Assembly (NCBI GenBank): GCA_902618195.1
Contig: CACMZO010000002.1
Coordinates: forward strand, 1-64,000
Source of the DNA: an uncultured SAR116 cluster alpha proteobacterium
GTDB taxonomy: Bacteria > Pseudomonadota > Alphaproteobacteria > Puniceispirillales > Marisalimonadaceae
Reading direction: 5' to 3'
Length of the DNA stretch: 64,000 nucleotides
The notes under the pieces were generated by a model. The model saw only the letters and a program-made list of their open reading frames with translations. It had not been told where the DNA came from and did no database searches. The translations under genes and the position numbers were made by a program. This document shows, in pieces, positions 40,085-49,902 of this stretch (the first letter of the stretch is position 1; the number at the start of each line of letters is the position of its first letter).

Positions 40085-41065
40085 TTATGCAGCTTGTCTA
40101 AGAGAGATCATTTTTTCTATCTTATCCGTAGCAAATCTTAATTTATCGCCTTTTAATTTAAAAGAACTTTTGTCTAAAATATTATTTCTCCATTCGCGAG
40201 AACAGTACATATTATTATATAGACCCAAAATATGTCTTGTTATTAAATGATCATTATTGTCGAACAAAAATTGATCTATATAATCAGCAACTTTAAATGC
40301 AACCATTCGTCTAGATATATTTTCTCCATTTGAAGCTCCATATATTAATTTATCAGCAAAACTTAAAATATAAGGATTTTTGTAAGCTTCTCTTCCCATC
40401 ATAAAGCCATCTAAATTTAAATCACGAGTATATTTAATTCCAGCCTCTAACGAAACAATTCCACCATTCAAGATAAAAATTAAATCATTGTTTTCTTTTT
40501 TTAATATTTCAACTCTTTGATAATCTAAAGGTGGTATTTCTCTATTTTGTTTTGGACTTAAACCTCCTAATATAGCTTTCCTAGCATGTATTATAAATTT
40601 TTTTACCCCCGCGTTGGAAGTAATTGACACAAACCTATCAAGATCCAGAGATGACATGTCATCAATTCCAATTCTACACTTAATTGATACCTTAAGGTTT
40701 GAATTATTTTTTATTGATTTCACACAATCTGATACTATTTGTGGACTTGCCATCAAACAGGCTCCAAAATTACCTGACTTCACTCTGTTTGAAGGACAAC
40801 CTATATTCAAGTTGATCTCAGTATATCCATATTTTTCTACAATCTTAGCAACTTTACCCAATTTTTTAGGATCATTCCCCCCAACTTGAATTACAGTTGA
40901 GTTATCAAAGCAGTTTGAAGACAAAAGTTTGTGTTGAGGTCCATATAATATTGCATCAACAGAAATCATTTCAGTAAATAGAATTGCTTTTTTAGTTAAA
41001 ATTCTATGGAAATATCTACAATGTTGATCAGTCCATTTCATCATTGGGGCAATAGAGAATGTCAT
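40085..41065 (-). CDS. dusA: tRNA-dihydrouridine synthase A
   Basis: SIAPMMKWTDQHCRYFHRILT, EINLNIGCPSNRVKSGNFGACLM, IHARKAILGGLSPKQNREIPPL. Confidence 0.96.
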   Translation of the reverse strand: MTFSIAPMMKWTDQHCRYFHRILTKKAILFTEMISVDAILYGPQHKLLSSNCFDNSTVIQVGGNDPKKLGKVAKIVEKYGYTEINLNIGCPSNRVKSGNFGACLMASPQIVSDCVKSIKNNSNLKVSIKCRIGIDDMSSLDLDRFVSITSNAGVKKFIIHARKAILGGLSPKQNREIPPLDYQRVEILKKENNDLIFILNGGIVSLEAGIKYTRDLNLDGFMMGREAYKNPYILSFADKLIYGASNGENISRRMVAFKVADYIDQFLFDNNDHLITRHILGLYNNMYCSREWRNNILDKSSFKLKGDKLRFATDKIEKMISLRQAA

Positions 41066-41078
41066 TTTATTAAATAAC

Positions 41079-42218
41079 CTAATTTATTTTTTTACCAAAT
41101 TTATTAACAGCATCTGAAGATAACTTTAATCCCAAGCCTGGTTCTTTATTCATATATAAAATACCATTTTCAATTTTTGGAGGATTTTCAAAAAGTTCAG
41201 CTTGAAGAGGATCTCTTTCTGGGTCTGTAAAAGATTCAACTATCAAACCAGATGGACTAGCTGCAACAATATGAGCATGAATAAAACAATCATGGTGTGG
41301 TGCTATATCTACGTGATTTAATTCACATAAGGCCGACAATTTTTTTCCACCACTAAACCCACCAAACATAGTACAGTCAAATTGCAAAATCTGAATTGCT
41401 TGCTCTTCCAAAATTGATCTACATCCATAAATTGTTATTTCACTCTCACCACCAGATAGTGGAATATCTGTTTGTTGAGATAATAGTTTTAATTCACGTC
41501 TATCATCTGACCATCTGACAGGTTCTTCGAGCCATCTCGGATTTAATGATTTTAATTCCTTTGCACCTTGAATTGCTGTTTTTAGATCCCAAGCTCTATT
41601 AACATCGACCATCAGATCATTATCTTCTCCAATGATTTCCCTAACAATCGCCATTCTTTTCATATCTTCTTTTAAAGATAAACCTCCTATTTTACCTTTG
41701 AAACCTTTATGCCCTTGTTCAACTAGCATCTTTATTTCATCTCTTAACTCTATATTATCTTTTCCATCTCTATAATAGGCACAGGTTACGTAGCAAGGTA
41801 CTTGATCTCTATATCCACCAAACAATTTATAAAGAGGAAGATTTGAAAATTTTCCTATTATGTCCCAACATGCTATATCTATAGCAGCAGATATTCTTAT
41901 TAAAGTCTCTTTACTCCATTTTTTTTCAAAAGATAATTTTTTTGCTGTCATACTAAAAATTTTATCGTAAATTTTCTCCGGTGAAGTTGCATCCATTCCA
42001 ATAATTTGTTCTAAAAACCCTGATTTTATTGTATTTATAATTGGATTTATATCAGCATAAACAGTGCATATACCAAAGCCTTCAATGCCTTCCTTCGTTT
42101 TGACTTTAACCAACAACTCATTTGCTGTTGGAACGATAAAATAACTTACCCAGTGCGGTCTTGATTCATCTGGACCTGTTAAAACAAATGCTTCTATATT
42201 ATCAATTATCTGTTTCAT
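41079..42218 (-). CDS. Enolase-superfamily (mandelate racemase/muconate lactonizing enzyme) sugar-acid dehydratase-like
   Basis: KGFKGKIGG, LMVDVNRAW, LEEPVRW, GGESE, APHHDCFIHAH active-site motifs. Confidence 0.9.
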   Translation of the reverse strand: MKQIIDNIEAFVLTGPDESRPHWVSYFIVPTANELLVKVKTKEGIEGFGICTVYADINPIINTIKSGFLEQIIGMDATSPEKIYDKIFSMTAKKLSFEKKWSKETLIRISAAIDIACWDIIGKFSNLPLYKLFGGYRDQVPCYVTCAYYRDGKDNIELRDEIKMLVEQGHKGFKGKIGGLSLKEDMKRMAIVREIIGEDNDLMVDVNRAWDLKTAIQGAKELKSLNPRWLEEPVRWSDDRRELKLLSQQTDIPLSGGESEITIYGCRSILEEQAIQILQFDCTMFGGFSGGKKLSALCELNHVDIAPHHDCFIHAHIVAASPSGLIVESFTDPERDPLQAELFENPPKIENGILYMNKEPGLGLKLSSDAVNKFGKKIN

Positions 42219-42308
42219 AAAATCACTTTCTAAATATAATAATTATTAAAAGTTTTTATTTGTAAAATGTATATAGACTTCGTCATTTTTAATTTGTAAG
42301 AGAGAATT

Positions 42309-43811
42309 ATGGAAAAAACAATTAGAAATATGATTAATCAACAAAATGATGATCTAATTTTTCTTACATCTGAAAAAAATGAAAATCTCTCTTATGGAGA
42401 ATTTAAAACTTTTAACGAAAAAATATCGCGTCAATTAGCTGCTACAAATATAATAAATAGTGACAGGGCTGCAATTGTTTTGCCAAATGGACCTCTGATG
42501 GCAAGTTCTTTTTTGAGTATCTCAAGCTATATGTCTGCAGCACCTTTAAACCCTTCATATAAACAGGAAGAATTTGAATTTTATCTTGACGACCTCAAGC
42601 CTAAATTTCTCTTGGTTGAACCAAATTCAAAAAGTTTAGCTGTAATTGCCGCCAAAAATTTAAATATACCTGTTTTTGAAATGAAAATGTCTGATAATCA
42701 ACCCTTTGGAACGTTTGAATTATTTGATAAAGAAACTGATTATAAAAATCCAAACGATTATGATGAGGCATTGGTTCTACACACATCAGGAACCACCTCA
42801 AGACCTAAAATAGTTCCGTTATCAAATTTAAATATTTTTACATCTGCAGTAAATATTTCAAAAAGTTTAAAATTAACAGCTGATGATCACTGTCTAAATA
42901 TAATGCCCTTGTTTCATATACATGGATTAATTGCTGTTTTAAGTGCTTCGGCAAAAGTTGGTGCATCTGTTTGTGCAAGTAATGGTTTTAATGCTCTTAA
43001 ATTTTTAGACTTAGCTGAAACCCAAAACATTACTTGGTATTCCGGAGTACCCACAATGCATCAAGCAATTTTACTTAGGGCTCAAAAAAATTTAGATAAA
43101 GCAAAAAAACTTAATTTACGCTTTATTAGATCATCATCTGCATCACTACCACCTGCTATCTTTGAACAATTAAATGATATATTTCAAACACCAGTAATAG
43201 AAGCTTATGGTATGACTGAAGCAACTCATCAAATGGCATCAAATCCACTACCTCCTGCTATTCAAAAACCTGGCTTAGTTGGAATGCCAGCAGGTCCAGA
43301 AATTTGTATTATGAATGATAAAAATGAAAAATTACCCCAAGGTGGAATTGGTGAAATATGTATTAAAGGGGATAATGTTACTAATGGATATGAAAATAAT
43401 CGTGAAGCTAACAAAAAATCATTTGTAAATGATTGGTTTAGAACTGGTGACGAAGGTTTTTTTGACGAAGATGGTTATCTTAAAATTTCTGGCAGATTAA
43501 AAGAGATAATCAACAAAGGTGGTGAAAAAATATCTCCTTTAGAGGTTGATAATATCTTAATGGATTTTCCACCAATTGATCAAGCGTTATGCTTTGGATA
43601 TAAAGATAAAATGCTTGGAGAAGATATTGCTGTAGCAATAAAACTTAAAGAAGATAAAAGTTGTACGGAAGATGATATTAAATCCTATGCAAATGAAAAA
43701 TTAGCCAAATTTAAAATTCCAAAAAAAATATTTATTGTTGAAGATATTCCAAAAGGTGCAACAGGAAAATTACAAAGAATTGGATTAGCCAAAAAATTTG
43801 GACTAGAATAA
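42309..43811 (+). CDS. AMP-dependent acyl-CoA synthetase, AAE3/Pcs60 (oxalate-CoA ligase)-like
   Basis: LHTSGTTSRPKIVPLS, FIRSSSASLPPAIFEQL, VIEAYGMTEATHQMASNPLPP, WFRTGDEGFFDEDGYLKISGRLKEIINKGGEKISPLEVD. Confidence 0.88.
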   Translation: MEKTIRNMINQQNDDLIFLTSEKNENLSYGEFKTFNEKISRQLAATNIINSDRAAIVLPNGPLMASSFLSISSYMSAAPLNPSYKQEEFEFYLDDLKPKFLLVEPNSKSLAVIAAKNLNIPVFEMKMSDNQPFGTFELFDKETDYKNPNDYDEALVLHTSGTTSRPKIVPLSNLNIFTSAVNISKSLKLTADDHCLNIMPLFHIHGLIAVLSASAKVGASVCASNGFNALKFLDLAETQNITWYSGVPTMHQAILLRAQKNLDKAKKLNLRFIRSSSASLPPAIFEQLNDIFQTPVIEAYGMTEATHQMASNPLPPAIQKPGLVGMPAGPEICIMNDKNEKLPQGGIGEICIKGDNVTNGYENNREANKKSFVNDWFRTGDEGFFDEDGYLKISGRLKEIINKGGEKISPLEVDNILMDFPPIDQALCFGYKDKMLGEDIAVAIKLKEDKSCTEDDIKSYANEKLAKFKIPKKIFIVEDIPKGATGKLQRIGLAKKFGLE

Positions 43812-43814
43812 TTT

Positions 43815-44831
43815 ATGAAAAAAATATGTATATTTGGAGCTGGAGCTATCGGTGGTTATTTAGCTTGCTCATTAAAAAACACAAATAATAAAATTTCAAT
43901 AGTTGCCAGAGGTCAACATAAAGAAATCATTGAAAAAAAGGGGTTAACTTTAATTAAAAATGAAATCAAAAGATCATTTCATTTTGATATATCTGAAAAT
44001 GCAAGTGACCTAGGGAAACAAGATTATATTTTTATAGGTGTTAAAGCTCAATCTATACCACTGATATTAGATAATTTGTCTCCTATACTTGATGAAAATA
44101 CAACTATTATATCCGCAGTCAATGGACTTCCTTGGTGGTATTTTCACGAAGCAAAAACTCAAACTAAATTGGATAATACACATTTAGAAAGTGTAGACCC
44201 AAAAGGAAAAATTTGGAAAACCTTGAATCCAAACAGTGCCGTTGGTTGTGTAGTTTACCCAGCTTGTGAAATTTTAGAACCTGGTATTATTAAACATACT
44301 GAAGGCGATAGATTTTCACTTGGTGAACCTAACAGAATGATTTCTGAAAGGTTAAGAGAAATATCAAGTATTTTAATTGATAGTGGATTAAAAGCACCAC
44401 AAAAGAAAAACTTAAGAGATGAAATTTGGATTAAGTTATGGGGTAATTGTTCATTTAATATTTTAAGTGCATTGACAGGATCTACACTCGATGAGATTGG
44501 GAAAAATCCAGCAATATTAAATTTAATAAAAAAAATGATGGAAGAATGTAAACTTGTTGGCGAAGAAATTGGGATAAAGTTTAGAGTTTCAATTGAAGAT
44601 AGAATTAAAGGTGCAACTTCAATTAAAGGCCACAAACCTTCAACGGCACAAGATTTAGAGGCACGAAAACCATTGGAAATTGACCCTATAATTGGCTCAA
44701 TAATTGAAATTGGTAAGAAGTTAAATATAAATACTTACAATTTAGAGCAAATGTATAATCTTCTTAAATTTAAAGGAGAATTGTTAGGAATTTATGAAAA
44801 AAATGAAGAATTAGAAAAAATATTACATTAA
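43815..44831 (+). CDS. 2-dehydropantoate 2-reductase family (PanE/ApbA-like)
   Basis: KKICIFGAGAIGGYLACSL, KAQSIPLILDNLSP, EIWIKLWGNCSFNILSALTG. Confidence 0.92.
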   Translation: MKKICIFGAGAIGGYLACSLKNTNNKISIVARGQHKEIIEKKGLTLIKNEIKRSFHFDISENASDLGKQDYIFIGVKAQSIPLILDNLSPILDENTTIISAVNGLPWWYFHEAKTQTKLDNTHLESVDPKGKIWKTLNPNSAVGCVVYPACEILEPGIIKHTEGDRFSLGEPNRMISERLREISSILIDSGLKAPQKKNLRDEIWIKLWGNCSFNILSALTGSTLDEIGKNPAILNLIKKMMEECKLVGEEIGIKFRVSIEDRIKGATSIKGHKPSTAQDLEARKPLEIDPIIGSIIEIGKKLNINTYNLEQMYNLLKFKGELLGIYEKNEELEKILH

Positions 44832-45172
44832 ATGTTTTCAAAAAAATTTCTTCCTTTTTTATCCTCTATCTCCACTAACCAAGCATCAGTGTCAATTTTA
44901 ATTTCTTTTTCAATTAATTTTTGAAGCTTTGGATATTCTAATTCTATTTCTTTATGTAACTTGATGTATTCAATTACTGATTTATTTTTTTTTAGAGAAT
45001 AGGAATAATTTCTTCTTATAAGTTGACCTTTGCCGTTCAACAAATCAATTTTTATTAGAATAATCCCTGAATCTGGATCACCCTTTTTTAATACAAAAAC
45101 TGGAATTCCTTCCTGTTGTGCAATTTTAGATACAGATTTAATTATTATCTCTGTTTTTAAACTATCTTCCAT
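44828..45172 (-). CDS. DUF1491 family protein
   Basis: 114 aa; VFVLKKGDPDSGIILIKID and IDTDAWLVEIEDKKGRNFF resemble the family. Confidence 0.7.
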   Translation of the reverse strand: MEDSLKTEIIIKSVSKIAQQEGIPVFVLKKGDPDSGIILIKIDLLNGKGQLIRRNYSYSLKKNKSVIEYIKLHKEIELEYPKLQKLIEKEIKIDTDAWLVEIEDKKGRNFFENI

Positions 45173-45177
45173 TTTAA

Positions 45178-45348
45178 TTAAAAATCACTACATCTTCCAT
45201 TCTTTTCCCAATCACCGTATCTAGTAGGTTCTTTACCTTTAGGCCCCCCAATTTCCTTATAAGAAGTAATTTTAATTTTTTCTGAGTTATTAATTTTTTT
45301 ATTTTTACTTGAAATTATTTTTTTTTCATTTTTTTTTTCATGTTTCAT
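45178..45348 (-). CDS. DUF1674 / SDHAF4-like small protein (56 aa, not in the supplied ORF track)
   Basis: C-terminal motif [26 protein letters not shown] read from the minus strand is the diagnostic family motif. Confidence 0.88.
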   Translation of the reverse strand: MKHEKKNEKKIISSKNKKINNSEKIKITSYKEIGGPKGKEPTRYGDWEKNGRCSDF

Positions 45349-45395
45349 AAAAACCCTTTCGGTTTTATTTTAAATAGAGCTATATAATTATATAT

Positions 45396-46757
45396 ATGAA
45401 TTCTGATGTAAAACACAAAAAAAATATAAGATTTGTTGCTTTAAAAATATGGGAATTGCTTTTTATTAAAAAAAATAAACTGAGTGATATTTTTAGAAAT
45501 GATAAATCTTTTAATAGCTTAAATTCCAAAGATAGATCATTTATCTACTTTTTAATCCATTTGGCATTGAGAAATCATAATCAAATAAAATTCTTTCTTA
45601 GAAAGTTTGTAAAAAAACAAGTTAGTAAAAATTTATACTTTTTAAATGGAATACTCTTATTAGGTACGGCAGAAATTATTTGGTCAAGAACACCACACTA
45701 TGCAGTTTTAAACTCGTACGTGGATTTATCGAAAATTCTTTGTGGGGTAAAATATTCAGGCTTCATTAATGCTGTTCTACAAAACATAGTTAGACAAAAA
45801 GACAAACTATCTTCAAGTAATTGGGATATAAAAAACAATTATCCAAAATGGATGTTAAATAGTTGGGAAAAACAATATGGAAAAATAAAAACTACAAAAA
45901 TGTTAAAAGTTTTAAATAAGGAACCATACTTAGACATAATTTGTTCTAAAAAAATGAATATTGAATTGAAAAATAATTTAATAAAATTTTTAGATGGGCA
46001 TGAAATTCATCCAAATGTAATTAGGAGTAATTATAAAGGAAAAATAAATGATATTTTATATTTCAATAGAGGGATTTGGTGGGTTCAAGATTTAAGCTCG
46101 TATTTACACATAGAATACCTATTAAAATTTTTAAAAAAAATAAATAAAAATGATGAGTTTTTAAAAATCTTTGATATTTGTGCCGCTCCTGGGGGTAAAA
46201 CATTTCAACTTTTAGATAATGGTTACGAAATAGTAAGTAATGATATAAATAAAAAAAGATTAAATATAATGTCAGACAACTTGAAACGTCTAAATTTTAA
46301 ATCAAAATTAATTTCGGAAGATGGAAGAACTTTCAAATTCCCAGAAAAACAAGATATAATAATAATTGATGCTCCTTGTTCATCAACAGGAACAATTAGA
46401 AAAAACCCTGATATTTTAATTCGAAATAATATTATTGACTTAACGAAGCTTCAAAGAATACAACAAGAATTACTAAAAAATGCAGCATCAAATATTAAAG
46501 TAGGTGGATACTTAATGTATATTGTTTGCTCTTTGGAAGAAGAAGAGGGGGAAGATATTGTAAATAAATTTTTGAAAACAAACACTAATTTTCAAATTTT
46601 AAATCTCAATCAATATATTCAAGACTTAAAAACAACTTTAAAATTAAATACTATAGGTTATTTAAGATTTCTTCCTATTGATTTTAAAGTACACCAAAAT
46701 GATCATCTAAATGGTACTAATGGTTTTTTTTCTGCAATAATTGAAAGAAAATTTTAG
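45396..46757 (+). CDS. rsmB: 16S rRNA (cytosine-C5)-methyltransferase RsmB/Sun family
   Basis: NusB-like N-domain; DICAAPGGKTFQLLDNG, IIDAPCSSTGTIRKNPDI, YIVCSLEEEEGEDIV. Confidence 0.93.
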   Translation: MNSDVKHKKNIRFVALKIWELLFIKKNKLSDIFRNDKSFNSLNSKDRSFIYFLIHLALRNHNQIKFFLRKFVKKQVSKNLYFLNGILLLGTAEIIWSRTPHYAVLNSYVDLSKILCGVKYSGFINAVLQNIVRQKDKLSSSNWDIKNNYPKWMLNSWEKQYGKIKTTKMLKVLNKEPYLDIICSKKMNIELKNNLIKFLDGHEIHPNVIRSNYKGKINDILYFNRGIWWVQDLSSYLHIEYLLKFLKKINKNDEFLKIFDICAAPGGKTFQLLDNGYEIVSNDINKKRLNIMSDNLKRLNFKSKLISEDGRTFKFPEKQDIIIIDAPCSSTGTIRKNPDILIRNNIIDLTKLQRIQQELLKNAASNIKVGGYLMYIVCSLEEEEGEDIVNKFLKTNTNFQILNLNQYIQDLKTTLKLNTIGYLRFLPIDFKVHQNDHLNGTNGFFSAIIERKF

Positions 46758-48317
46758 ATGATAAATTTAATCTCAAATAAGATAAAAAATTATCTATTTA
46801 AAAAAAAATTAAAATTTATAGATGCAGACGACCCACATATTATTTTCTCTGATATTTGGAGTGGCAATTCTCAAAATGGAGAATTAATTACAAACGCAAA
46901 ATACCCTATCAATGAGATACAGAAAATAGATAACTTTGACTTTTTAAGAGATCTTAAATCATGTGGAATTTTGAAAACCCGGTCGATAGCTAGAAAAATT
47001 GTCAATCATTGGATTGATAATAATAAAAATTTATTTTCTAAATCCTTTAAGCCCAATTTAATAGCCGAAAGAATTACAATTATGTGTATGACTTATTCAT
47101 GGTACGCAAAAAGTGGTGACATAAAATTTCAAAAAAAAAATTTAAATTCAATTTATATTCAATTTGAATTGTTAGATTATTTATTAAAAAAAAATACAAA
47201 TTTATATAATTTCAAAACAATAAAAGGCCTTATAATAGGAAATATATTTTTATTTAATGATTTAAATAAAATAAATTTTTTCTTGAATCGGCTGAAAACT
47301 TTATCTGAAAATTTTATTTTAAAGGATGGAGGACATTTATCTAGATGCCCTATGGTCCAATTGGATGTTTTAAGAGATTTATTAGAAATTAGATCGGCAA
47401 TTGCAACGAATAGAAAATTAAACTCGCCTATTATTCAAACCTTAGTGAAGGTTATGGGAGATTATTTTAAAATTTTTTGTGTAACTAAGGATTCATTTTG
47501 TAGCTTTAACTCAGGTTCATTAATAAAAAAAGAAAAAATTTCTGAAACTTTAAAACGATTAAGTGGAACCAAACATAGTTTTTCATTTGCTAGACACTCA
47601 GGTTATATTTCCATTTCTTCAAATAATTTAAATATGATCCTTGATACTGGAAACAAAGACCTTTTTTTTAATAATAAAATTTTAAATAACAAGGCTAGTC
47701 TATGTGCTTTTGAACTTTTTTATCAAAAAGCTAAAATTATAACAAATGTTGGTAGCTTTTATTTTAAATCAAACAATAATAATGATTTGAGAGCTATATC
47801 TTCAACAGCTGCACATAGCTCTCTATCAATTGATGATAGAAATAACCTTGATTTATCAGGTCTAAGAAAAATCAATCACCTTGAAGTAAAAAAGAATGAA
47901 GATGAAAATGGATATTTAGTTCAAGTATCACACGACGCTTATAAATCTCTTTTTGGAATTGGTCATAAAAGAAGACTTTTTATTTCAAAAAAATCTTCAG
48001 ATTTAATTGGAGAGGACGAAATATTTTCTATAGGTAATTATGGAGTCAAATCAAAATTTGCTACAATAAGATTTCATTTACATCATGAAATTAATCCTAT
48101 TAAATTACAAAATCAAAATTTATTGCTTCAAAATTCAAAAAATAAAATTATTGGTAAATTTTTTTCATCCTCAGATAATATTGAAATAGAGAAAACTATA
48201 ATATATCAGAATTCTGAAAGATATGTTAGTAAGCAAATATTGATTTTAGTTGAACTAAACAAAATTAGAGAATTAAATAAGCTAATAACAAAATGGTCTT
48301 TAAAATTCGAGAAATAA
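46758..48317 (+). CDS. Heparinase II/III family protein
   Basis: LKDGGHLSRCPMVQLDVLRDLLEI, FARHSGYISISSNNLNMILDTG, AAHSSLSIDDRN; between rsmB and purH as in many alphaproteobacteria. Confidence 0.9.
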   Translation: MINLISNKIKNYLFKKKLKFIDADDPHIIFSDIWSGNSQNGELITNAKYPINEIQKIDNFDFLRDLKSCGILKTRSIARKIVNHWIDNNKNLFSKSFKPNLIAERITIMCMTYSWYAKSGDIKFQKKNLNSIYIQFELLDYLLKKNTNLYNFKTIKGLIIGNIFLFNDLNKINFFLNRLKTLSENFILKDGGHLSRCPMVQLDVLRDLLEIRSAIATNRKLNSPIIQTLVKVMGDYFKIFCVTKDSFCSFNSGSLIKKEKISETLKRLSGTKHSFSFARHSGYISISSNNLNMILDTGNKDLFFNNKILNNKASLCAFELFYQKAKIITNVGSFYFKSNNNNDLRAISSTAAHSSLSIDDRNNLDLSGLRKINHLEVKKNEDENGYLVQVSHDAYKSLFGIGHKRRLFISKKSSDLIGEDEIFSIGNYGVKSKFATIRFHLHHEINPIKLQNQNLLLQNSKNKIIGKFFSSSDNIEIEKTIIYQNSERYVSKQILILVELNKIRELNKLITKWSLKFEK

Positions 48318-48318
48318 A

Positions 48319-49902
48319 ATGACAAAATTAAAAATAAAAAATGCACTAATTTCTTTAACGGACAAAAACAAAATTGAAATTGTTGCCAAAAAATTAAAAG
48401 GACTTGATATAAATATAATATCTACTGGAGGTACTGCAAAATATTTAAAATCTCATTCAATAGATGTAATTGACATTACTGAGATAACAAATTTTCCTGA
48501 AATTTTAGATGGTAGAGTAAAATCGCTTCATCCTAAAATATTTGGTGGAATACTTTATAGAAGAAATAATGAAAATGATCTCAAAACAATAGATTCACTT
48601 AAAATTGAAAGTATTGATTTAGTTATAGTTAATTTATATAAATTTGATGAGACTAGAAAAGAATTAAGTTCTCATGACAAAATAATTGAGAACATTGATA
48701 TCGGAGGTCCTTCATTAATTCGATCAGCTGCTAAAAACTTTGCTTTTACAACGGTTATAGTTGATATAAATGATTACGATTTATTAATTGAAAAATTAAG
48801 TTCAAATGAGGGGATAGATTTAGAATATAGAGAGTCTTTAGCCGCAAAAGCTTTTAACATTACTGCAGAATATGACAGATCAATATCAAATTGGTTTAAT
48901 AGTAGTAATGATCAACCTACATTACCAGAGACAATAAATCTAAATTTGACCAAAAAAATTGGAATGAGGTATGGAGAAAACCCACATCAAAAAGCAGGAT
49001 TATTCACTAATATCAATCAACAAAGTAAATCGGGAATAGCTCATTTTAATCAAATTCAAGGTAAAGAACTGTCATATAATAATTTTAATGATGCTGATGC
49101 AGCTTTTGAATTAGTAAACGAATTCAATGAACCAGCTGTAGCCATAATTAAACATGCCAACCCATGCGGGGTTTCACAAAATCAGAATATTACAAAAGCC
49201 TGGGAAAACGCATTTAATACAGATAAAACAAGTGCATTTGGTGGAATAGTTGCTTTAAATAGAACTCTTACTGAGGAAGTGGCTAAACAAATGTCTAATA
49301 TTTTTTTAGAAGTCATAATTGCTCCAGACATAACTGAAACTGCAAAAGAGATTTTATTTAAAAAGAAAAACTTAAGAGTATTGCTTTGCAAAAAAAATAA
49401 AAATGAAATTGAAAATGATCTCTTAATTAAAACAATATCAGGAGGATTCTTGATTCAAGATAAAGATATTGGGTCTCTCGAAAAAATTAATTTTAAAATT
49501 GTTACAGACAAAAAGCCAACTGATGATGAAATTAAAGATCTTAAGTTTGCTTGGATTGTTTCAAAACATACTAAATCAAATGCTATAATTTTTGCAAAGA
49601 ATGCTCAAACTTTAGGAATTGGAGCTGGACAAATGAGTAGAATAGACTCTGTTATGATAGCAAAAGATAAATTTATTAGATGTCAGGTAAATTCTGAAAA
49701 AAAAGATGTTTCTTTAAAAGGAAGTGTTCTTTCAAGTGACGCGTTTTTTCCATTTTCTGATACTGTTATTTCTGCTGCAGAAGCTGGAGTTTCTGCCATA
49801 ATTCAGCCTGGGGGTTCCATTCGTGATAATGAAGTAATAGCCGAGGCTAACAAAAGAAATATCTCTATGATTTTTACATCAATGAGACATTTTAGACACT
49901 AG
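48319..49902 (+). CDS. purH: Bifunctional AICAR transformylase/IMP cyclohydrolase
   Basis: ISTGGTAKYLKSHSIDVIDITEITNFPEILDGRVKSLHPKIFGGIL, MRYGENPHQKAGLF, IKHANPCGV. Confidence 0.97.
   Translation: MTKLKIKNALISLTDKNKIEIVAKKLKGLDINIISTGGTAKYLKSHSIDVIDITEITNFPEILDGRVKSLHPKIFGGILYRRNNENDLKTIDSLKIESIDLVIVNLYKFDETRKELSSHDKIIENIDIGGPSLIRSAAKNFAFTTVIVDINDYDLLIEKLSSNEGIDLEYRESLAAKAFNITAEYDRSISNWFNSSNDQPTLPETINLNLTKKIGMRYGENPHQKAGLFTNINQQSKSGIAHFNQIQGKELSYNNFNDADAAFELVNEFNEPAVAIIKHANPCGVSQNQNITKAWENAFNTDKTSAFGGIVALNRTLTEEVAKQMSNIFLEVIIAPDITETAKEILFKKKNLRVLLCKKNKNEIENDLLIKTISGGFLIQDKDIGSLEKINFKIVTDKKPTDDEIKDLKFAWIVSKHTKSNAIIFAKNAQTLGIGAGQMSRIDSVMIAKDKFIRCQVNSEKKDVSLKGSVLSSDAFFPFSDTVISAAEAGVSAIIQPGGSIRDNEVIAEANKRNISMIFTSMRHFRH

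Noticed and set aside
44255-44635. 126-aa minus-strand ORF inside the PanE-like gene
   Set aside because: Fully antisense to a confident CDS; composition (Ser/Ile/Leu-rich) typical of a shadow ORF in AT-rich DNA.
46758-48317. Heparinase II/III protein as a polysaccharide-degradation locus
   Set aside because: No other carbohydrate-active genes nearby; its position between rsmB and purH is a conserved housekeeping arrangement.
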